Part shown: in pieces, positions 44,760-50,270 of the stretch | Position numbering within the stretch: the stretch's first letter is position 1 | Layout of the letters: each line of letters begins with the position of its first letter | From: Bacteriovoracales bacterium | Lineage (GTDB): Bacteria > Bdellovibrionota > Bacteriovoracia > Bacteriovoracales > Bacteriovoracaceae | Assembly (NCBI GenBank): GCA_026713835.1 | Contig: JAPONP010000067.1 | Span: 1 to 50,270, forward strand | Reading direction: 5' to 3' | DNA: 50,270 bases | Notes under the pieces: model-generated | Told to the model about the DNA's origin: nothing | Seen by the model: the letters and a program-made list of their open reading frames with translations, nothing else | Databases searched by the model: none | Program-made: the position numbers and the translations under genes

Positions 44760-46604
44760 GTGAAATATCAATTTACATACAAACGTTTTCTTTTTTACTT
44801 AGGGGTCTTTATCATACCCTTATCAACTTATGCGCTTGTTCAATTGAGGGGGAATAGTGGTGGTTTCAAGGGGCTGCATTGGGGAAGTGATCAAAGGAAT
44901 TTGGATATCCATGTCAATCCATCTAATAGTCAGAGCATAAGTGAAGGTACTATCGAAAATATCATCGACTTTTCCCTGAGCCAGTGGAATGGAAACGGAG
45001 ATATTGAAACAACCCGTCGAAGTTGGGGGGATGGAGCGAGTGCTGAAAGAAATGATCTTTATTTTAGCACAGATTCGGACTTCGGCCCCAGTGTTTTGGC
45101 CATTACGAGACTTAATTATTATTCAGGAACGGGAAGAATTTTTGCGGCCGATGTAATTGTCAATGATAATGCAGATTTTTCTGAAAATGCAAATGCTCCG
45201 GGAGGGGATTTTCTTGGAGATGTTCTGACTCATGAATTTGGTCATTTTATGGGTTTTGGCCATGGACAGGTTCAAAAATCTACTATGACTTACGTCGCTT
45301 TTAGGGGACAGCATATTCTCCATTCCGACGATAAAGAAGGGCTCAATGCTCTATATCCACTTTCTTCAAAATCGAGAGGAACTTTAAAAGGAGTTGTGGG
45401 AAGAGCCGGCTCAAACCGAGGTGTTTTTGGGGCCTATGTCAAGGCGGTTTCTTCTACAAGTGGAAAAGTTATAGCTTCGGCAGCGACAGAAAAAGACGGC
45501 TCTTTCAATATCAAGTCCCTTCCCATAAACGATACCTATTATCTCTATATTGCCCCTTTGAGAAAAAATGCAGGACCTCCTTCATATTATAACAGTGCCA
45601 GCTTTAATTTTTGTAATAATGGGGCCGATTGGGTGGAAAGTTATTCTCAAAGATGCGGAGATGAAGAAAGAGGTCATCCCCAGGGATTTAGATTATCGAG
45701 TGACGGGGAAGTCCTAAATGTGGGGGCGATAGGGATTCGCTGTGAATTTGAAATTCCATTGGATTATTCTTCAGGGGGCTCCCATTCCATTAACTTGGTT
45801 CAAAGCAATGATCAAGAGGGGGCCTATGTAGGGGAGGTACGGACGGGATTTTTTAGTGATACCTCTATCAATGCCAATAGTTCTCTAAGCGTTTTAAATA
45901 ATCAATCTCGAAGGGTTAAGGATACTTATGTCGTCGATCTTTCAGATTATAACCCTGACGCCGAAAAGGATCTTTTTCTCGATATAAAGATCGTGGCCCA
46001 GGGTGTTTATTCTCCGCTGAGAACTAATGTTTTGGTATGGAAAACTCCGTCCGGTACCCTTCCGTCGGATGGTAATTTTATTGGTCGGTATCCTAATTCA
46101 TGGGATAGTATTGATGCGATACAGACCCCTAATTATATTTCGGGAACTGTAATGACGGACTATAACCTTGATCGAAGTGGCAATTTTATCGTTCGCGTTC
46201 CTTTGGACGAGACCCAATCGGATCAGAACCGTTTTACTATAGAGATTGTCCCTCAGCCCCTCACACGAGGGCTTCCTACGGGGATTTATCTCAGTGATCT
46301 TTTTCCGGCGGCAAGCACTTTTACCCCTTCTAAAAAACACTACCTGATGATTTTAACCGTGAGCGAAAGAGAAGAAGGGAATTATTATATCGTCGAAGAA
46401 AAGGCCCATCGCTCCTGTACGGAAAAATTGAGCGTAGACGGCCTGGGAGAAGATGAGAGCGATTCGGACGGGGCCTCTTGTGGTGCTATAGACCCTCAAA
46501 ATCCAAACTCGGGAGGTGGCAACTTTATTCTCATGGCCTTAATGGGAATTTTGATGGCATTGATAGAACTCAGGAAGAGAAAGGCCCAAACATTTTTCGC
46601 TTAG
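44760..46604 (+). CDS. Matrixin-type zinc metalloprotease with C-terminal anchor
   Basis: The 614-residue exported protein has a signal peptide (FLFYLGVFIIPLSTYALV) and a catalytic domain (about 35-200). Zinc-binding HEFGHFMGFGH (158-168) is HExxHxxGxxH, with Met-turn M176 in STMTY, the metzincin M10 pattern. A carboxypeptidase-regulatory-like module (about 205-270) begins GTLKGVVGRAG. A large beta-rich region follows. The C-terminus has a Cys, GGG, a helix (FILMALMGILMALIEL) and RKRK, like tripartite sorting tails. No propeptide cysteine switch is obvious. GTG 44760 has AAAAAGG upstream. The stop codon lies inside a family A end motif. Confidence 0.82.
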   Translation: MKYQFTYKRFLFYLGVFIIPLSTYALVQLRGNSGGFKGLHWGSDQRNLDIHVNPSNSQSISEGTIENIIDFSLSQWNGNGDIETTRRSWGDGASAERNDLYFSTDSDFGPSVLAITRLNYYSGTGRIFAADVIVNDNADFSENANAPGGDFLGDVLTHEFGHFMGFGHGQVQKSTMTYVAFRGQHILHSDDKEGLNALYPLSSKSRGTLKGVVGRAGSNRGVFGAYVKAVSSTSGKVIASAATEKDGSFNIKSLPINDTYYLYIAPLRKNAGPPSYYNSASFNFCNNGADWVESYSQRCGDEERGHPQGFRLSSDGEVLNVGAIGIRCEFEIPLDYSSGGSHSINLVQSNDQEGAYVGEVRTGFFSDTSINANSSLSVLNNQSRRVKDTYVVDLSDYNPDAEKDLFLDIKIVAQGVYSPLRTNVLVWKTPSGTLPSDGNFIGRYPNSWDSIDAIQTPNYISGTVMTDYNLDRSGNFIVRVPLDETQSDQNRFTIEIVPQPLTRGLPTGIYLSDLFPAASTFTPSKKHYLMILTVSEREEGNYYIVEEKAHRSCTEKLSVDGLGEDESDSDGASCGAIDPQNPNSGGGNFILMALMGILMALIELRKRKAQTFFA

Positions 46605-46613
46605 GATAGGCTC
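46601..46613 (+). repeat. Solo family A end at the metalloprotease stop codon
   Basis: TTAGGATAGGCTC, with following TTA, matches 16 bases of the right end and flank of copy A2 (19724-19739). The TAG at 46602-46604 is the stop codon of the protease gene. No left part of the element is recognisable. Confidence 0.55.
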
Positions 46614-46633
46614 TTATATAGGCCTTAAATGAC

Positions 46634-46663
46634 TTGAAATTTTTCCCAAATCCACTCTATAAT
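46634..46663 (+). promoter_or_regulatory. Promoter implying a leaderless transcript
   Basis: TTGAAA (46634-46639) and TATAAT (46658-46663) are 18 bases apart. The expected transcription start, about 7 bases after the -10 box, falls on or next to ATG 46671. The mRNA would begin at its start codon. Confidence 0.55.
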
Positions 46664-46670
46664 GGAGGAT

Positions 46671-47138
46671 ATGCGTCTTTTATTTGCCATCGTATTATGT
46701 ACTTTTCTATCCCCCTCCTTTTCTCAAAACTTGATGAAAGAGAGAATTTGGAAGTTGGATGGTCGAAAAAAATCCATCTATCATAAAAAGGGCGTTTTTC
46801 ATTTGGGTTCCCAAGAAAACGCCTCCCGTCTTATGGGGATTAGGCATTCCTACGGTAAAGTTCGAGGTTATGAGAGGATCGTCTTTGACTTTGAGACGAA
46901 TGGGCCGCCGAGAACTTATGGGCATCTATCGGAATCCAAAAGAAAGCTCTATATCGATTTTTTTGACTCAACCATCGACCCCTCTGTTCAATTTCCGGGT
47001 AAAAGTCGCTATGTAAAAAGTGTCAATTTTTTCCCGGATGGCGAAATGTTATCGGCTGAGATCACCTTTAATGATAGTATCGATGCAGAGATGTTTTTTC
47101 TTACGGGAAAAGGGCGTTTTATTATCGATGTGAAATAA
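46671..47138 (+). CDS. Small exported AMIN-like protein
   Basis: The 155-residue protein starts with a signal peptide (MRLLFAIVLCTFLSPSFSQ). Its body resembles an AMIN domain: RIVFDFETNGPPRTYGHL, KRKLYIDFFDSTID and FFLTGKGRFIIDVK follow the usual pattern of this peptidoglycan-targeting fold, as at the PilQ N-terminus. It would therefore be a periplasmic wall-binding protein, though the match is by eye. ATG 46671 fits the promoter; an in-frame ATG at 46662 overlaps the -10 box. It converges with the minus-strand gene ending at 47155, 16 bases away. Confidence 0.65.
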   Translation: MRLLFAIVLCTFLSPSFSQNLMKERIWKLDGRKKSIYHKKGVFHLGSQENASRLMGIRHSYGKVRGYERIVFDFETNGPPRTYGHLSESKRKLYIDFFDSTIDPSVQFPGKSRYVKSVNFFPDGEMLSAEITFNDSIDAEMFFLTGKGRFIIDVK

Positions 47139-47154
47139 TCGGCCCCTTCCTTTA

Positions 47155-47544
47155 CTACTTGCTTGTCGTTTTGACGGCAACGCTATCCCCTATCATAATC
47201 CCTTCAACTTCAAAGGATAGGTTCTTTTTGCCGATTTCTAGAGAATGGAGAATGGCAATGGCCGAATGATCTTCTGAATAAACGATTTTGAGTTCTCCGA
47301 TCTTCACTTTGAAATTATACCGTTTTCTCATCTCATAGGGATTTATCTGCGAGATAGCTCGAAAGACATCTAGGATAACCCCTTCCCGAACGCCTTGATT
47401 TTTTCCCATGCTGATATAAAAATTTTTTAAAGGTTTAACATTATCCTTAAGAGAAATATCTTGGGAGATACTAAAAACGATGGGCCCTTTTCCGTGAGTT
47501 TCAAAAGAGATCATCAAAAATAACCAAAAAACAAATTTTTTCAT
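47155..47544 (-). CDS. Small exported protein of unknown function
   Basis: The 129-residue protein has a signal peptide (MKKFVFWLFLMISFETHG) and a beta-rich body with FYISMGKNQGVREGVILDVFR, VKIGELKIVYSEDHSAIA and EGIMIGDSVAV. The pattern of a G-rich loop followed by strands resembles small beta-barrel domains of FlgT-like or other periplasmic proteins, but I cannot assign it firmly. It converges with the AMIN-like gene. The 112 bases between it and the next minus-strand gene hold a TCTCTC/GAGAGA hairpin (47596-47610) and no gene I can see. Confidence 0.6.
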   Translation of the reverse strand: MKKFVFWLFLMISFETHGKGPIVFSISQDISLKDNVKPLKNFYISMGKNQGVREGVILDVFRAISQINPYEMRKRYNFKVKIGELKIVYSEDHSAIAILHSLEIGKKNLSFEVEGIMIGDSVAVKTTSK

Positions 47545-47656
47545 CTTTGGTGCCCCCTTGAATCCAATGACCTTCCGTTATCGCCAGGAAGAATCTCTCG
47601 ATGAGAGAAAAAAGATGAAGGGAAGATCGTGCCGCTTTTGCCCCCGGGTCGGAGTA

Positions 47657-47680
47657 CTAGAAAAAGCTCTCCAAGGAGCT
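47657..47680 (-). terminator. Intrinsic terminator overlapping the end of a minus-strand gene
   Basis: Read on the minus strand, AGCTC-CTTGGA-GAGCT is followed directly by a T-rich run (TTTTTC). The hairpin and T-run encode the last residues SSLESFF of the 92-residue gene, with the stop codon at 47657-47659. Confidence 0.5.
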
Positions 47681-47935
47681 TAGGGGAGTGATTTTTTCTA
47701 TGCGCCCAAAGAGGGCCTTGCCCACGATTTTTGTGGCCCGCATTAAAATAATATACTCTTCTCCCTCTTGGGCCTGTAAGAGGGGAGGGGCCCTAAATTC
47801 CAGGCAAATTTTTTCAATCCAATGCCCATTCCAGGCCCCGATGAAATGGAAGCTGGCCCACCCCTTCCCGGAATCCGGAGGGGAGGCCTTAAGGGATGAT
47901 GATGTGCAGTGCGCTATCACGATGATTTGAGACAT
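47657..47935 (-). CDS. Small cytoplasmic protein of unknown function
   Basis: The 92-residue protein begins MSQIIVIAHCTSSSL. ATG at 47935 is supported by GGAGG at 6 bases of spacing on the minus strand; the frame extends upstream to 47986 but without a ribosome-binding site. The sequence contains strand-like stretches (CLEFRAPPLL, EYIILMRATKIVGKALFGRI) and may be a small OB-like or beta-barrel fold; I recognise no family. It is divergent from the acyl-CoA ligase gene across 118 bases that may hold promoters for both. Confidence 0.6.
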   Translation of the reverse strand: MSQIIVIAHCTSSSLKASPPDSGKGWASFHFIGAWNGHWIEKICLEFRAPPLLQAQEGEEYIILMRATKIVGKALFGRIEKITPLSSLESFF

Positions 47936-48053
47936 TTTGGTCCTCCGTTCGGATTGTGCAAAAATTAGGCCTTTGTCCCTTTTCACAAAGGGTTGATTTT
48001 GTTATATCTTGGGTGTAATCACCCAACGAACAGACGATCAGATGAGGTAAAAA

Positions 48054-49889
48054 ATGACAAAGAAACTGGAAACAGTGGGCCAGCTCTTTTTAGATCGTGT
48101 CCATAAATCCTCTTTTCATCAAGCCGTGGGCCATTTTGATGGTTCGCAAATTCGATACATCACCTATCGGGATTATAAAAAAGTCATCCAATCCCTGGCG
48201 ATGGCCTTTAAAGAAGCCGGGGTGATTTCCGGCCAAAAGGTTGCCATTCTCAGCAATACACGAAAGGAGTGGCATTATTGTGACCTTGGGATTATGACGG
48301 CCCGTGGAGTGACCATCCCCATCTACCACACCTACACGGGAGAGGAGATCAAATACATTTTTAAACACTCCGATAGCAAGATTTTGGTCGTCGAAAATGA
48401 TGAACTTTTAAAAAAGGTTCTCAAGGTTCAGGGCGAGTTGGATGGTCTCACTCATATGATCCTCTTGGATCAAGTTTCCACATCCTCTCGGGAACAAATC
48501 AAATCCGATATAACCGTCTATACTTTTGATGAGTTTTTAAAGCTCGGTGATCAGGCTTCAGAAAAAGATCCAGAATTTTTTCAAAACAATATCAAGGCCC
48601 AAACAGGCGATGAAGTGGCCAGTATTATCTACACTTCGGGAACGACCGGCGAACCTAAAGGTGTGGTGATCACCCATGAGGGTTTTACGGTCATGCTGGA
48701 AAACGTTCGTCAAATCTTTGGCGGGTCTTTGAACGAAAAGGATCGGACGTTGACCTGGCTTCCCCTCTCTCACGTTTTTGGTCGTTGTGAATCCATGTTT
48801 AATTTGATGTTTGGCTGGGAGATGGTCTTTTCCCGAGGCATCGATCATTTAATCGATGATTTGGCTGAGGTGAAGCCCACGATCCTTATGTCCGTTCCCA
48901 GGATATTTGAAAAAATTTATGCTAAAATTATGGATCAAGTGGAAGCCGGCTCTCCCGTTAAAAAGGCCATTTTCAAATGGGCCGACAAAACTCTAACCCA
49001 TTACCACGATAAATTGAGTCGAGATCTTTCGCCCTCTCCCGTAGAAGTTCTTCAGGCCAAGGCGGCCTATAATTTGGTCTTCAAAAAAATCTACAATCGA
49101 TTTGGGGGCCGAGTACGCTATTTTATTTCCGGTGGGGCCCCCATTGCGGTAGAAATCATCAAGTTTCTTAAAAACGCCAACCTGATCATTATCGAGGGTT
49201 ATGGACTGACCGAAACCGTGGCCCCTTGTACGGCCAACCCTACGGAGAAACAAATTCCTGGGACGGTGGGGATTCCCATAGGTGATGTAGAGATCAAAAT
49301 TGCCGATGATGGAGAAATTCTCATCAAGTCTAAGGCTCTTCTCCGAGAGTACTATAAGAATCCCGAAGCGACAGCTGAATCCATCAAAGAGGGTTGGTTT
49401 TATTCCGGTGATATCGGCGAATTTACTCCCGAGGGTCATTTAAAAATTACGGATCGTAAAAAGGATCTCATCATCACATCGGGAGGAAAGAATATAGCTC
49501 CTCAAAAAATTGAGAATATGCTCAAACTTCAAAGGCATATCTCTCATCCCGTCATCATTGGAGATCGCCAAAAATATCTCACGGCCCTTATCGGAATCGA
49601 AAAGGAAAGCTTTGCTCAGATGGAAGAAGAGCTTGGAGATAAGACTTTAGGTGACTTCAAGGCCATTGCGACAAATGCCAAGGTTCACGATCTCATTGAA
49701 TCGGATATCGCCAATGTGAATAAGGATTTAGCGAGCTTTGAGACGGTAAAGAATTTTTATATCGTTCCCGAAGAGTTTACGGTAGATAACGGTTTTGTGA
49801 CCCCTTCTCTTAAGGTGAGGAAGAAAAACGTTATCAAAGCATACCAAGGGGAGATCGATAAAATGTATTCGGTTCCATCGAAATCCTAA
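48054..49889 (+). CDS. Long-chain fatty acid-CoA ligase (AMP-forming)
   Basis: The 611-residue protein belongs to the ANL superfamily, FadD15/long-chain type. It has the P-loop IIYTSGTTGEPKG (about 191-203), LTWLPLSHVFGR, GYGLTET (about 382-388), GWFYSGDIGEF (447-457) and the hinge and C-terminal DRKKDLIITSGGKNIAPQKIE. It activates fatty acids to acyl-CoA for beta-oxidation or phospholipid synthesis, probably at the membrane. ATG 48054 has GAGG upstream. It lies 30 bases before rpoZ. Base composition is richer in GC than most of the window. Confidence 0.92.
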   Translation: MTKKLETVGQLFLDRVHKSSFHQAVGHFDGSQIRYITYRDYKKVIQSLAMAFKEAGVISGQKVAILSNTRKEWHYCDLGIMTARGVTIPIYHTYTGEEIKYIFKHSDSKILVVENDELLKKVLKVQGELDGLTHMILLDQVSTSSREQIKSDITVYTFDEFLKLGDQASEKDPEFFQNNIKAQTGDEVASIIYTSGTTGEPKGVVITHEGFTVMLENVRQIFGGSLNEKDRTLTWLPLSHVFGRCESMFNLMFGWEMVFSRGIDHLIDDLAEVKPTILMSVPRIFEKIYAKIMDQVEAGSPVKKAIFKWADKTLTHYHDKLSRDLSPSPVEVLQAKAAYNLVFKKIYNRFGGRVRYFISGGAPIAVEIIKFLKNANLIIIEGYGLTETVAPCTANPTEKQIPGTVGIPIGDVEIKIADDGEILIKSKALLREYYKNPEATAESIKEGWFYSGDIGEFTPEGHLKITDRKKDLIITSGGKNIAPQKIENMLKLQRHISHPVIIGDRQKYLTALIGIEKESFAQMEEELGDKTLGDFKAIATNAKVHDLIESDIANVNKDLASFETVKNFYIVPEEFTVDNGFVTPSLKVRKKNVIKAYQGEIDKMYSVPSKS

Positions 49890-49919
49890 CTCAGCACTAA
49901 TTAAGAGGAGTTTCTTTTT

Positions 49920-50132
49920 ATGGCAAGGGTTACCATTGAAGATTGTTTGGAAAGAGTAGAAAATCGCTACGAACTCGTCCATTTGGCGGCCAAAAGGGTC
50001 AAGCAACTTAGGGAAGGGGCCGAACCTTTGGTCAAATCGAAAAATAAGGAAGTAGTCACGGCCCTCAGGGAAATCGCCAAGGGAAAAGTGATCCATTCCC
50101 CCATCCAAGAATACGATGGAGAAGAATTTTAG
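49920..50132 (+). CDS. rpoZ: RNA polymerase omega subunit
   Basis: The 70-residue protein matches omega. [20 protein letters not shown] and AAKRVKQL form the N-terminal helix pair, and [14 protein letters not shown] matches the conserved core. It promotes assembly of beta-prime into RNA polymerase and can bind ppGpp. The ATG is preceded by AGAGGAG at good spacing. The stop codon TAG ends on the first base of the family B element that follows, so this stop was either preserved or created by the insertion. Confidence 0.93.
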   Translation: MARVTIEDCLERVENRYELVHLAAKRVKQLREGAEPLVKSKNKEVVTALREIAKGKVIHSPIQEYDGEEF

Positions 50133-50270
50133 TAACTGCTCGCACCTCTAGCAAAAACTGTAATAAAGGCAAGGTAACTGTTCTCCACCCGGATAAGATT
50201 GGTAGGAGGCAACGAGGAGCGACCGAGGCGTGCTTCCTGCACGTCGCAGGGAAGCGACGAGGCAGTCGAC
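50132..50270. mobile_element. Family B palindromic element, copy B2 (cut by the window end)
   Basis: These 139 bases match 5128-5266 with two differences. The element starts GTAACTGCTC and contains the same internal GTAACTGTTC repeat. About 30 bases of its right end lie outside the window. Here the element is intergenic, directly after the rpoZ stop. Confidence 0.85.

Noticed and set aside
1-50270. CRISPR arrays, tRNA or rRNA genes, prophage or transposase genes
   Set aside because: I saw no regularly spaced direct repeats, no recognisable tRNA or rRNA sequence and no integrase or transposase motif.

Overview
The window looks like a chromosomal segment of an AT-rich, diderm (Gram-negative) bacterium. 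The envelope genes (PilQ secretin, TamA/TamB, LepB, a Bat locus), a complete type IV pilus assembly set without a pilin, and omega/AccBC/EF-P genes of proteobacterial type fit a Bdellovibrionota (Bacteriovorax/Bdellovibrio-like) or related delta-type lineage. That placement is inference from gene content; no rRNA or lineage marker is present. Coding density is very high, most genes overlap or abut, and nearly all lie on the + strand. No gene-free stretch exceeds about 210 bases. I saw no rRNA, tRNA, CRISPR or transposase gene.

Layout: 1-152 is the end of a repeat (family A) that runs up to rlmE. 159-4134 holds rlmE, lepB, a glycosyltransferase and an unrecognised partner. 4201-6616 holds an RqcH/NFACT-like ribosome quality-control protein and an exported protein. 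6800-13732 is an aerotolerance (Bat) operon: MoxR, DUF58, a membrane protein, BatA, a BatB-BatC fusion and BatD. ribF and a short aroE follow. 15499-19560 is pilB-pilT-pilC, closed by a complete family A element. A lone minus-strand TPR gene, an ABC exporter and pilD come next. 23103-31701 is pilM-N-O-P-Q, a TPR gene, aroQ, efp, accB and accC. 31851-40221 is a TPR gene, tamB and an Omp85/TamA gene. rplM-rpsI follow, then a UvrA paralogue with a decayed second ATPase site. 43965-47544 is a cluster of exported proteins including a matrixin-type zinc protease. The end carries a small minus-strand gene, a long-chain acyl-CoA ligase, rpoZ, and the start of a second repeat (family B).

The most unusual feature is two families of short, non-coding, palindromic mobile elements. 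Family A is about 176 bp, with 22-bp terminal inverted repeats, a TTAA target duplication and nested hairpins. Family B is about 169 bp. One family B copy sits inside the RqcH-like coding region. It is flanked by an apparent 8-bp duplication, so 177 bp (exactly 59 codons) were added and the frame stays open. The other copy begins on the last base of the rpoZ stop codon. Isolated ends of family A recur at gene ends, where three genes read their stop codon inside or next to the motif. This resembles the in-frame palindromic elements known from Rickettsia, but the sequences are different as far as I can see.

Functionally the window combines envelope biogenesis (type IV pili, Tam system, Bat complex, exported proteins) with translation and housekeeping genes (RlmE, L13, S9, EF-P, RqcH, omega, AccBC, aro genes). 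The pilus genes are split into a motor/platform block (pilB, pilT, pilC), a peptidase gene (pilD) behind an ABC exporter, and an alignment/secretin block (pilMNOPQ) with its own good promoter.
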